Shown here: positions 8,001 through 14,396 of the stretch, one piece after another
Position numbering within the stretch: position 1 is the stretch's first letter
Layout of the letters: each line of letters opens with the position of its first letter
Source of the DNA: UBA5272 sp964393005
Lineage (GTDB): Bacteria; Patescibacteriota; Minisyncoccia; Phycocordibacterales; UBA5272
DNA length: 21,853 nt
NCBI GenBank assembly: GCA_964393005.1
Contig: CAYMRR010000008.1
Location: forward strand, 1 to 21,853
Direction: 5' to 3'
Program-made: the position numbers and the translations under genes
The notes under the pieces: model-generated
Told to the model about the DNA's origin: nothing
Seen by the model: only the letters and a program-made list of their open reading frames with translations
The model's database searches: none

Positions 8001-8272
8001 ATTAATCCATTCGATTGCCTATACTCTAACTCGTCAATCACATCACGAATATCAGTCTCACTAAATCTATAAACTGCTCCATCTACTTCATAACTATTAA
8101 TCTTCATCAGCATTTCCTCAGCAATTTGAGATAAAATAAAATTACTAGTATCACCTCTTTGATTTAAAGCTTCTTCTTTTGAGATATACTGATAACCCAT
8201 ATTTAAAAGCATCTCGACTAGGGTGAGTTGTGATTGTCTGGCTTCATCAAAATTTACTTTTTCTAATATCAT
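5081..8272 (-). CDS. hsdR: Type I restriction enzyme R subunit (HsdR)
   Basis: The 1063-residue length is normal for HsdR. The N-terminal nuclease domain has a PD-(D/E)xK core: RPDIV with Asp153, then VVIENKK with Glu167 and Lys169. The superfamily 2 translocase follows, with Walker A HTQGSGKS (342-349), IIVTDRRDLD (371-380), Walker B DEAH (446-449), GFTGTPL and the arginine-finger motif QAIARVNRLYENK. The C-terminal helical part would dock on the methylase core. HsdR translocates DNA when the complex meets unmethylated target sites and cuts at a distance. All key residues are intact, so restriction should work. The gene sits 1 base after the DinD-like gene and 3 bases before the YgjP-like gene. 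The start context (AATAATATG) is A/T-rich without Shine-Dalgarno. Confidence 0.96.
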   Translation of the reverse strand: MILEKVNFDEARQSQLTLVEMLLNMGYQYISKEEALNQRGDTSNFILSQIAEEMLMKINSYEVDGAVYRFSETDIRDVIDELEYRQSNGLIDASQQIYNTIMPTSGGKTIAINHAGRKMSKNFRFIDFKNPENNAFHVSLEFSASGKQNIRPDIVCFVNGIPFVVIENKKSSVSVEEAINQMNRNQSPEYCPKLYTYAQLLIATNGKELRYGTTGTPKNFYASWKEKGTSLEETDKQVKALIEKKIDAEVYQQVLSDLNTNLEEHTQALDRLPTEQDRSVFNLLQKDRLLDLTKNYILFDGGIKKISRYQQYFAIHKMLKRTEEIETISSGVTRRKGGLVWHTQGSGKSLTMVMFVKALIEDPNILNPRVIIVTDRRDLDRQIRDTFKDCNLKKEVIQAKSGSHLLKMIQEKDLSVITTLIQKFESVGKKNVDFIDEDQNIFVLIDEAHRSQSGAANFEMKKVIPNACYIGFTGTPLMKNEKESWRKFGGYIDKYTIDDALEDKIILPLIYEGRYVDLVQNTEQIDRYINRITEGLTSKQKIELQKHISTKIIKNNPQRIVEIGFDIEKHFIENFQNTGLKAQIVAPSKFSAILLQKFFEERGKVETAVVISDEQEDGEEADTHKREVVKYLDKIRENHSSVSRYEKSVIESFKKQDDGIEIIIVVDKLLTGFDAPRNTVLYLAKDLRDHNLLQAIARVNRLYENKKEKPKTAGYIVDYSENAKNINFAMKLFGYYEEDDVKGALTDTTEKIQELEQSYALLFDLFKSLKGRYDDEEYLQFLSDKSKRVIFYKSLNLFIKNLSECFILQDFSQEFKHLDLYKKELKKFIELRKSANLRYADKENLSEYKLSLVSILDKYVDARGVELLTRQIDITDRKLFEEEIANLGSDKSKAEAIAAQTKKTITERVKTDPEFYEKFSRKITDILEKMRQQKIEDLEALKQLKLIRDDVLNKKDEELPERISSKTGAGIFYRNLKNIFEEYSLDDETYISIVLDIFQIIQIESIVDWYKNIVVKKRIQNSIDDYLYDVVKKEQGINLSTESMNSIIDKAIKLAENNTDLFK

Positions 8273-8273
8273 A

Positions 8274-9110
8274 TTATTTTAATTTCTTTTTATCTTTTCT
8301 TTGTGGTAAATAATTCTCACCACTGACTACCTTTTCCCCAGTTTTCTCTTCCAATGCCAAACGAGCATCTCGCGCTATCTTGCCTCCCTTTTTAGCTGGA
8401 GTTTTATTTCCTTCAAGCCCTTTAGCTTCTGCATTTTCTGCTATTTGCCTTGTAGAAAGCTCGGCAAGAGCAGTAAAGATAAGTTCTGCCTCCGTCATAT
8501 GATCGCGAACATTAGCAGATTTACCAAGACCTTTTAACTTTTTATGATCTTGCACTCCAAGACCACTCCACTCTTCGTGAATAATATTTGTAAGAATCGC
8601 ATATTCTTTACCTTTTTCTACTCCTGCCGATTTCCAGTAATCAGTTAATTTATTACGAGTTTCTTGACCCATCATGCGTTGCTGTATCCATTTTTCACTT
8701 CGTCCATGCTTTTGCCAATACTCTCGAGAACGATTGAGTGCTAATTCTGGATTTGCTATTTCTTGCATGCGTTCATAACCTACTTTTGCTAGCCACATCT
8801 TGATAGGTTCTGCTTTTTTACTAGGTACTGACTGGACTAATCTAAGTATAGTTTCTGTATCTGCAACATCTGTAAGACGCATTTTTCCATCTTCTGCTAC
8901 CATTTTCAACTGGTTAATATTTTTAACCACTTGACTACCTTCTTTTTTTAGGTTACTTTTAAGCACTTTCCAATAATTTCTAGGGTCAGGACTAACTTCT
9001 AATGCGCGTATAATATCTACAACTGAAAACACCCGAATATCTGCATCCTCGTCATAAGATTTTCTAATTTTATATTCTTCAAAAATTTCAATTTTATTAT
9101 TTTTTTTCAT
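8274..9110 (-). CDS. DinD/BRO-N-family DNA-damage-associated protein
   Basis: The 278-residue protein has an N-terminal BRO-N-type domain (about 20-125): a basic FEEYKIRKSYDEDADIRVFS start, the helix VVDIIRALEVSPDPRNYW, then MRLTDVADTETILRLVQSV. The C-terminal region (about 195-270) contains DHMTEAELIFTALAELSTRQ and a KKGGKIARDARLALEE helix like the end of E. coli DinD. BRO-N domains bind DNA or act as phage antirepressors; DinD inhibits RecA filaments in E. coli. Whether this protein does either is unknown. It lies between hsdS and hsdR with gaps of 4 and 1 bases, so it belongs to the operon. Its G+C content is clearly higher than that of neighbours (48% in 8341-8400), suggesting separate acquisition. 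Confidence 0.75.
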   Translation of the reverse strand: MKKNNKIEIFEEYKIRKSYDEDADIRVFSVVDIIRALEVSPDPRNYWKVLKSNLKKEGSQVVKNINQLKMVAEDGKMRLTDVADTETILRLVQSVPSKKAEPIKMWLAKVGYERMQEIANPELALNRSREYWQKHGRSEKWIQQRMMGQETRNKLTDYWKSAGVEKGKEYAILTNIIHEEWSGLGVQDHKKLKGLGKSANVRDHMTEAELIFTALAELSTRQIAENAEAKGLEGNKTPAKKGGKIARDARLALEEKTGEKVVSGENYLPQRKDKKKLK

Positions 9111-9114
9111 ATTA

Positions 9115-10296
9115 TTATTTTACCTTATTTAAAAGATTTTCTGGAGTCCGGATTTTACCAGTTATTAAATTATCTAAAAGAAACTTTTTCTGTTCCTTAA
9201 TGATTTGTAGTTTCTTTTCTAATTCAATGATTTCTTTGTCAGCGGTAGTAAGAATTTGAGCGATTGCTGATTGTTCTTCTAATTCAGGTATTTTTACTTT
9301 AAAAGGAGAAAGATCTTTTCTTGTAATCTGCGGCTGAGCAAGTCCTGTTATGACGGAATTTAAATTTGAAAAAATTAATATGTAATATAGAAATTCCTTG
9401 TTTAATAATTGATTTTTTGGAGTTGCAACCATTGCATTACCTGTAACCCAAGATTTTGGTTCTGAAAAATTTATCGTTCCACAGGTCGCACCTCTACAAG
9501 TGATTAATATTTCAGAATTTTCATGATTATATTTATCATAATAACCGATAACACCATTTGCTCCATAAACTTTATACTTCCCAATATTTGAAATTTCTTC
9601 AGATGTTATTGTTTGTGGTTGATATAAATTACAAATATCTCCAAGTTTTTTAATTTCCCACTTATCACTAAACCCTCTCAGCCTTTTCCTTCCAGTCAAC
9701 AAATCCTGCATCAAACCTTTTTTGATTTGCTTTTTTAGTTCAATTTTTTTAGCAAGTTTTTCAATCGCCTTGTCCCAAGTTTCAAGAACTGAAACGATAC
9801 GGTTTTGTTCGGGAAGGGGTGGAAGATTAAATTTAAGTTTAGACATATCAGAACCATACAAATGAAAAACTGTTGTGCCTGATACCAACTTAATTACTTC
9901 TTGTTTTTGAGAAGAAACAAAATTACTGAAAAATAGTCCATTTAAAATATTTGATTTAGGTCTTATAACTAAAATGTCTCCACCAAGAATAACTCCATCT
10001 TTATCAATAAAGCTTGCTGTTGAAAGCCCTCTCGGGGTTACATCAGACGTTGGCATTAAAATATCATTCTTTTTAGATAAAAAAACATTTTTATTATTGT
10101 TGGTTTTACTTAAAATATTCTCTATTTTTTCATGATATTTGGTAAATAATTCACCGTAATGTATAGCCTCATATTTTCCATCCTTAATTAGATCATCTTT
10201 AGGAAGTCCTTTGCCTTTTTTAAAATCACAAATATCACCAAGTTTTACTTGTTGCCAATCTGAAGGAATATTTTTTTGTGTTTGGTTAGTTTTCAT
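9115..10296 (-). CDS. hsdS: Type I restriction-modification specificity subunit (HsdS), two target domains
   Basis: The 393-residue protein has the two-fold repeated HsdS plan. Target recognition domain 1 spans about 12-160, with entry motif WQQVKLGDICDFKKGKG. The central conserved helix is about 161-205, beginning PPLPEQNRIVSVLE and ending LLTGRKRLRGF. Target domain 2 spans about 213-345, with entry WEIKKLGDICNLYQPQ. The C-terminal conserved helix is about 346-385, PELEEQSAIAQILTTADKEI to NLITGKIRTP. Each target domain reads one half of a bipartite sequence, and the helices set the spacer and bind HsdM. It is complete and should be functional. The start lies 65 bases after the KTSC-like gene, behind two dyads, so it may have an internal promoter. 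Confidence 0.94.
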   Translation of the reverse strand: MKTNQTQKNIPSDWQQVKLGDICDFKKGKGLPKDDLIKDGKYEAIHYGELFTKYHEKIENILSKTNNNKNVFLSKKNDILMPTSDVTPRGLSTASFIDKDGVILGGDILVIRPKSNILNGLFFSNFVSSQKQEVIKLVSGTTVFHLYGSDMSKLKFNLPPLPEQNRIVSVLETWDKAIEKLAKKIELKKQIKKGLMQDLLTGRKRLRGFSDKWEIKKLGDICNLYQPQTITSEEISNIGKYKVYGANGVIGYYDKYNHENSEILITCRGATCGTINFSEPKSWVTGNAMVATPKNQLLNKEFLYYILIFSNLNSVITGLAQPQITRKDLSPFKVKIPELEEQSAIAQILTTADKEIIELEKKLQIIKEQKKFLLDNLITGKIRTPENLLNKVK

Positions 10297-10303
10297 AATA
10301 ATT

Positions 10304-10349
10304 CTGTTTTAAAAACAGTATAGAGATATCTAAAATTTAAATATCTCTA
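10304..10349. promoter_or_regulatory. Two dyads between the KTSC-like gene and hsdS, possible internal promoter
   Basis: A perfect 7-1-7 dyad (10304-10318), CTGTTTTTAAAACAG on the minus strand, ends 7 bases before the hsdS ATG. A second inverted repeat, TAGAGATAT ... ATATCTCTA (10321-10349), has 9-bp arms and an 11-base loop. A possible -10, TATACT (10322-10317, minus strand), links them. Together they could control or process the hsdS message. No U-tract follows, so termination is unlikely. Confidence 0.35.
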
Positions 10350-10361
10350 ACTAATTTTAAA

Positions 10362-10580
10362 TTACTTTTCGTAACCGTATTTACAATTCAACATAATATA
10401 AGAGTTTAGTCCTTGACCAAGCACTGCCAATCTCTTCATTTCGGTGATATGATTTTCTCCTGCGCTCTCATTAGTATATTTATAAATACTAGAATCCTTG
10501 AATTCAACTTTTATAAAATCTGAGCCGATTTCATATCTTGAAACATTTGAGTCTCCGCCAAGGTTTGCATAATTTTGCAT
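10362..10580 (-). CDS. KTSC-like small protein
   Basis: The 72-residue protein fits the short KTSC-domain pattern: SNVSRYEIGSDFIKVEFKDS, then IYKYTN, a middle helix and a C-terminal YIMLNCKYGYEK resembling the family ending. In KTSC proteins a strand pair (T-L-x-V-x-F-x-D/N-G-x-x-Y-x-Y) is followed by a helix and a final I/K-x-K-Y. Here SFIKVEFKDSSIYKY-type residues match that order. KTSC domains occur alone or at the end of lysyl-tRNA synthetases and have no defined biochemical role. It lies within the RM operon with 65- and 71-base gaps on either side, the largest gaps in the island, so it may be an inserted module with its own signals. Confidence 0.6.
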   Translation of the reverse strand: MQNYANLGGDSNVSRYEIGSDFIKVEFKDSSIYKYTNESAGENHITEMKRLAVLGQGLNSYIMLNCKYGYEK

Positions 10581-10597
10581 AAATACTATATTTTATT

Positions 10598-10612
10598 AAC
10601 TAATAATTAGTT
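10598..10612. repeat. Operator-like dyad upstream of the KTSC-like gene
   Basis: AACTAAT-A-ATTAGTT is a perfect 7-1-7 inverted repeat, 18 bases upstream of the ATG at 10580 on the minus strand. It could be a protein-binding site in the 71-base gap after the DUF2130 gene. No U-tract makes it a terminator. Confidence 0.35.
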
Positions 10613-10651
10613 TAACGACATTTCGGTCATTACATTTAATACAATTTGCTA

Positions 10652-11902
10652 TTATTTTTCTGAAACTTGTTTAAATTTTTCTTGCATAGTTAGATTTCCT
10701 TTTGTTAATTTTTTAATTGTTAAGTCTTCTGCTTTATCATTAGCAAGACGTAAATTTCTCTCCGAAGAAAGCAAAGCATCTTTAGTTTTTTGTAATTGAT
10801 CAATTGATTTATCAATACTTTCTATTGCAGTTTTAAATTTATCAGAAGCTAGACGAAAATTCCTACTAAACCCCTCACGGAAATTATTCAATTCGGTTTC
10901 AAAATTAGTAATATCGATGTTTTGATTTTTTACTAAAGCTAGCTCAGACTTATACTGCATAGAATTTAAAGCAGCATTTCGTAAAAGTGTAATAATTGGA
11001 ATAAAAAATTGAGGCCGAACTACATACATCTTATTGTAACGATGAGATACATCAACTATTCCAGTATTATAGAGTTCGTTATTACTTTCTAGTAGTGATA
11101 CAAGCACTGCATATTCACACTTTTTTTCATTTCTATCCTTATCTAACTCCTTTAGAAAGTCTTCATTCTTTTTCTTCGTAGCTGTTGTGTCTGATTCGTT
11201 TTTCATTTCAAACATTATCGAAATAATTTCTTCATCTGTATCATCACATTCACGGTATATATAATCCCCCTTACTTCCAGATGATGCATCGTTATCTTTT
11301 TCAAAGAATGCATTTTTAAAACCAGTGGCACGTAATCTATTGAATTCTATTTCGCAGTGCTGTTCAAGAGACTCTCCTAACATCTTTGTTGAAAGTTTTA
11401 CTTTCAAATCCTTGTAGCGTTCAATAATTTCATCCTTGGCTTTAAGTTCAGTCTCAAACTCATTTTTTAAAGATAATTCCATCTGCTGTTTTTCAGCGTC
11501 TTTTACCTTTAACTCTGAAGCAAGATTATCTCGTTCTTTTTCAACTTTTGTTACTGCTTCAGTGATTGCAAGTTTTTTCTCAGTTTCTATTGATGTAAGT
11601 TTTGTTTTTAATTCAGTTATTTCAAGATCACTTTGAGATTTAGATAAGAAAACCTCTTTTTCTTTTTCTATTTTAAGTTTTTCAATTACTAAATCCTTTT
11701 CAGCAAGCTCATCTTTAATTTTATTTTTTATTTTCTCTTCAGCTAACTTTACAGCATTATCTTTATCTTTCTCAAAAAAACTTTCCCTCTTTGCAAGTTC
11801 TTCTTCAAATTGGTGATCTCGGACTTGTTTAAGAATATCAGCATAACCAGCCTCATCAATTTTAAATGCTTTATTACAATTTGGACAAATTATCTCATTC
11901 AT
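10652..11902 (-). CDS. DUF2130 coiled-coil protein with PD-(D/E)xK nuclease-like core
   Basis: The 416-residue protein matches the DUF2130 plan. An N-terminal CPNC pair (Cys6, Cys9) could be half of a zinc site. A long Lys/Glu coiled coil spans about 30-170. The C-terminal domain begins with STKMLGESLEQHCE (171-184), then KGDYIYRE with Asp213, then IISIMFEMKNES with Glu232 and Lys234, followed by a helix of alternating Lys and Glu. The order Glu-helix, Asp, E-x-K is the PD-(D/E)xK nuclease arrangement, also seen in RmuC-like proteins. It therefore may cut or bind DNA ends, but the catalytic claim is inference. A final coiled coil (about 330-395) follows. It is encoded between hsdM (4 bases away) and the KTSC-like gene, on the RM transcript. 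Confidence 0.82.
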   Translation of the reverse strand: MNEIICPNCNKAFKIDEAGYADILKQVRDHQFEEELAKRESFFEKDKDNAVKLAEEKIKNKIKDELAEKDLVIEKLKIEKEKEVFLSKSQSDLEITELKTKLTSIETEKKLAITEAVTKVEKERDNLASELKVKDAEKQQMELSLKNEFETELKAKDEIIERYKDLKVKLSTKMLGESLEQHCEIEFNRLRATGFKNAFFEKDNDASSGSKGDYIYRECDDTDEEIISIMFEMKNESDTTATKKKNEDFLKELDKDRNEKKCEYAVLVSLLESNNELYNTGIVDVSHRYNKMYVVRPQFFIPIITLLRNAALNSMQYKSELALVKNQNIDITNFETELNNFREGFSRNFRLASDKFKTAIESIDKSIDQLQKTKDALLSSERNLRLANDKAEDLTIKKLTKGNLTMQEKFKQVSEK

Positions 11903-11906
11903 ACTT

Positions 11907-13415
11907 TTATTTTTTAACCCCCAACTCCTTTAAATACTCGACCATTTGTTTTTCTAATTTTTGAAGCTCTGGTTCTAATTTAGCAAGCTCTTTGAGATTG
12001 GCTTCGATATCTACCGGATCTTCTTCTTCAAAAGTATCTACATACCTCGTGATATTTAGGTTAAAATCATTTTCTTCGATTTCTGGAAATTCTACTTTTC
12101 TGGCAAATTTTTCGATATCTTTACGATCTTCATAAGTCTTGAGAATCTTTTCTATATTTTCTTCAGCTAAAATATTTTGTGCTTTTTGAGCTTGGAATTC
12201 TTTAGAAGCTTCGATAAAGAGTATATCTTTTTTGTTGGCATTTTTGCCGCCTTCTTCACGACTACGGTCGATGATTAAAATAGCTACTGGTATACCGGTA
12301 GTTTGAAATAGTCCAGCAGGTAGCCCGATGACTGCATCTATTAGATTTTCTTTTAGTAATTCTTTACGGATTTTGCCTTCAGAACGGCCACGGAATAATA
12401 CTCCATGAGGCACAATCACTGCCATGCGACCAGTTTTTGGTTTTAGGGTTTCTACCATATGAGAGATAAAAGCAAAATCACCTTTATCTTTTGGAGGGAT
12501 ACCACGCCAAAAACGTTTGTATTTATCGCTTTCGGCACGCTCGGCTCCCCACTTTTTTAGTGAGAAAGGTGGATTTGCGACTATTGTGTCGAAATGCATG
12601 AGCTGATCATTTTCTATGAGGAGTGGATTGTTTAGGGTATCTCCCCATTCGAGTCTGGCAGAGTCTTTATTGTGTAGAAACATATTCATGCGCGCCAGCT
12701 GATAGGTAGAGCCATTGGACTCTTGGCCGTATAGCGCGTAATTATTTGAGCCTTGCTTTTCGACTTCTTCACCAGCGAGTAAGAGTAGGCCACCTGAACC
12801 CATACATGGGTCGCAAATTCGTCCACCAATTTCAGGTTTGGCTAATCTGGCGACTAGCTCGGCTACATTTCTCACCGTAAAAAATTCCCCAGCTTTCTTC
12901 CCTGCGTTTTCTCCGAACCTTTCTATCATATACATATATGAATTACCGATGATGTCGTCCTTTACATCTGTGAGATCGATTTTTGCGAAATCTTGGATTA
13001 GGTTTCTCAACATTTTATTTTTTTCTTGAAGTTTTCCTAGAACTGCTTCTGAATTAAAATCTACCGCGAATACTCCTTCTAGTTTTTCTTTATTGGCATC
13101 TTCTATTTTATGAAGGGCTTTATTGATTTCTTCACCTAGATTATCTTCTTCAAGGATTGAATAGATATAATCAAAAGAAGCTTTTTCTGGGAGATAGAAT
13201 CTATCAAGTTTCATTTTCTCTTGGATACGAGCTTCATCACCTTGAAATCTTTCTCGATAACCGGCGTAACTTTTTTTAGATAGATCTGAAAGATATTTAA
13301 AGAAAAGCATGGCAAGTACATAATCTTTAAAGACTCCGGCGTCGACTTGTGAGCGAGATGAGTCGGCAGCACTCCAGAGGGTTTTATTTAATTCGTCTTG
13401 AGTTAATTTTTTCAT
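11907..13415 (-). CDS. hsdM: Type I restriction-modification methyltransferase (HsdM)
   Basis: This 502-residue N6-adenine methyltransferase has an N-terminal HsdM domain (about 5-140, with SQVDAGVFKDYVLAMLFFKYLSD) and a catalytic domain with motif I DPCMGSGG (202-209, S-adenosylmethionine binding) and motif IV NPPF (281-284, catalysis). The entry motif AGEFFTVRNVAELVARL precedes it. The C-terminal helices would contact HsdS. It methylates the target adenine in both half-sites and protects the host genome. All motifs are intact. The gene begins 1 base after the half-size S gene. Its core is much richer in G+C (45-48% in 12541-12600 and 12781-12840) than hsdR or the host-like genes, a sign of transfer from another background. 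Confidence 0.96.
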   Translation of the reverse strand: MKKLTQDELNKTLWSAADSSRSQVDAGVFKDYVLAMLFFKYLSDLSKKSYAGYRERFQGDEARIQEKMKLDRFYLPEKASFDYIYSILEEDNLGEEINKALHKIEDANKEKLEGVFAVDFNSEAVLGKLQEKNKMLRNLIQDFAKIDLTDVKDDIIGNSYMYMIERFGENAGKKAGEFFTVRNVAELVARLAKPEIGGRICDPCMGSGGLLLLAGEEVEKQGSNNYALYGQESNGSTYQLARMNMFLHNKDSARLEWGDTLNNPLLIENDQLMHFDTIVANPPFSLKKWGAERAESDKYKRFWRGIPPKDKGDFAFISHMVETLKPKTGRMAVIVPHGVLFRGRSEGKIRKELLKENLIDAVIGLPAGLFQTTGIPVAILIIDRSREEGGKNANKKDILFIEASKEFQAQKAQNILAEENIEKILKTYEDRKDIEKFARKVEFPEIEENDFNLNITRYVDTFEEEDPVDIEANLKELAKLEPELQKLEKQMVEYLKELGVKK

Positions 13416-13416
13416 A

Positions 13417-14004
13417 TTATTTGGTGGTTAGGTTATTAAAAATGTTGGTAATGATTGAGTTGGTGAGTTTGTTTTTTTGTTCTTGAATTTCTTTTATTTT
13501 CTTTTGGTTTTCGTTTAATTTGATTAATAGTTTCTGTTTCTTTATTGGTGGTATAGGGATTTTTAAATTTTTCAAATCTTTGACTGATAAACTTTGTATC
13601 ACGGACCCGCCTGAAGTGATTTGTATTAAACTTTTTTGCCCGGCTTCAGAATTAAAATAATCGGCCAGATATTTGGGTAGGGCTAAAATATCTTTTACTC
13701 GTAAAATTATTACTGAAGAAGAAGGTAAAATATTTTTTACTTCTTCTTTAAAAACTGCTGAGCGGAATGAGCCAATACCGAAACCTTTGGCTACTAAAAT
13801 GATGTCATTGTATTTGAGTAAAAAAGGATCTCGCATTGTAGAAGAGTCTATTTTGGTTAACTCGTCAATATCAGTAATTTCTCCGTCTGGGAGTATGTTT
13901 TTTGCTTGCAAAACTTGGATATCTCCTTCTGAAACATCCTGTATAGACTTTCTAAAGGTGTATCCTGTGCTTATTTCGGCGATTTCTTCTAACTTTTTAT
14001 ACAT
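13417..14004 (-). CDS. Half-size type I specificity protein (single target recognition domain)
   Basis: The 195-residue protein starts with the usual HsdS entry (MYKKLEEIAEISTGYTFR), continues as one target recognition domain to about residue 145, with the SGGSVIQSLSVKDLKNLKIPIPPIKKQ exit, and ends in one Lys/Glu-rich conserved helix. It is about half of normal HsdS length but has a clean start, stop and domain end, so it looks like a real half-subunit rather than a remnant. Engineered and natural half-subunits elsewhere pair as homodimers and recognise palindromic bipartite sites; whether this one does is inference. It is the first gene of the RM operon and overlaps a promoter palindrome; the message is probably leaderless. 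A competing reading is a regulator of RM assembly. Confidence 0.85.
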   Translation of the reverse strand: MYKKLEEIAEISTGYTFRKSIQDVSEGDIQVLQAKNILPDGEITDIDELTKIDSSTMRDPFLLKYNDIILVAKGFGIGSFRSAVFKEEVKNILPSSSVIILRVKDILALPKYLADYFNSEAGQKSLIQITSGGSVIQSLSVKDLKNLKIPIPPIKKQKLLIKLNENQKKIKEIQEQKNKLTNSIITNIFNNLTTK

Positions 14005-14022
14005 GTAATAAGCTTACTACAT
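14003..14022. promoter_or_regulatory. 20-bp palindrome over the RM operon start
   Basis: ATGTAATAAGCTTACTACAT is an inverted repeat with a single mismatched pair, centred on AAGCTT. On the minus strand it covers the -10 hexamer and reaches into the first codon of the half-size S gene. A protein bound here would block transcription, which suits a repressor that controls restriction. Confidence 0.6.
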
Positions 14023-14039
14023 TTACATTTAAAATGCAA
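14011..14039 (-). promoter_or_regulatory. Promoter of the RM operon, probably leaderless
   Basis: On the minus strand the -35 is TTGCAT (14039-14034), a 17-base spacer follows, then the -10 TAAGCT (14016-14011). The ATG begins 6 bases further on at 14004. This is the same -35 and spacing as in front of arsR. Transcription should start at or next to the A of the ATG. Confidence 0.6.
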
Positions 14040-14110
14040 GGAGTTTTAATTAAAATCTTTTCTCTTTTTTCATACCCCTATTCTACCACACTCTTCCCAT
14101 TCCCAAAATA

Positions 14111-14140
14111 AAAAAACCGCGCTTCACAGCGAGGCTTTTC
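14111..14140 (-). terminator. Intrinsic terminator of the candidate small RNA
   Basis: The stem pairs CC with GG and CGCT with AGCG around a 4-base loop, with one G/A mismatch. On the minus strand it is followed by seven T residues, giving a strong terminator. Plus-strand function is weaker, with only four T residues. It insulates the RM operon from transcripts coming from the right. Confidence 0.7.
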
Positions 14141-14151
14141 GGGAGTTAAAT

Positions 14152-14177
14152 TTGAATTTAAATCTTGAATTTAAATC
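14152..14177. repeat. Two tandem 13-bp repeats in the candidate small RNA
   Basis: TTGAATTTAAATC occurs twice head to tail (14152-14164 and 14165-14177). Each copy contains the self-complementary core GAATTTAAATC-like sequence, which could form a stem in RNA or bind a protein. Confidence 0.7.
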
Positions 14178-14218
14178 ATGTCGATTACTGCTTTCTTTTA
14201 ATTAAAGAACTATATATA

Positions 14219-14247
14219 AAGATAACTTATATAAAACAAGAAGTCAA
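14219..14247 (-). promoter_or_regulatory. Promoter of the candidate small RNA
   Basis: On the minus strand the -35 is TTGACT (14247-14242), the spacer is exactly 17 bases and the -10 is TATCTT (14224-14219). Predicted start is about 14212. This is the closest to a full -35/-10 promoter in the intergenic region. Confidence 0.5.
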
Positions 14248-14259
14248 ATGATGTTTAAA

Positions 14260-14300
14260 AAATCAAAAAGCCCTACTAAATTAGTAGGACTTTTTGATTT
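14260..14300. terminator. Strong bidirectional hairpin terminator
   Basis: An 18-bp stem with one C/A mismatch pairs AAATCAAAAAG plus CCTACT with AGTAGG plus CTTTTTGATTT around a 5-base loop. On the minus strand it would end the transcript that carries tRNA-Ser and its downstream repeats. It is nearly symmetrical, so it can also act on the plus strand. Confidence 0.75.
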
Positions 14301-14396
14301 AATTGTAAAATGAACGGCAGATTTTATCAATTATATCATAGCATAGGGGTATATAAAAGTCAAGTGTTTTTTAAAATAAATTAACCTAGGCTTTTT

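Larger units (their letters stand above)
14105..14212 (-). ncRNA. Candidate small RNA between RM operon and tRNA-Ser
   Basis: A full promoter (14219-14247) and a GC-rich hairpin with a U-tract (14111-14140) bracket about 100 bases with no open reading frame longer than a few codons. The interior has two tandem copies of a 13-base AT-rich unit (14152-14177). The family is unknown to me. It is a prediction from promoter plus terminator, not from similarity. Confidence 0.45.

Noticed and set aside
10304..10318. LexA-like CTG...CAG dyad upstream of hsdS
   Set aside because: The spacing is 9 bases where the LexA consensus has 10, and the sequence is a simple AT dyad. DinD is SOS-linked in E. coli, but the site is not upstream of the DinD-like gene.
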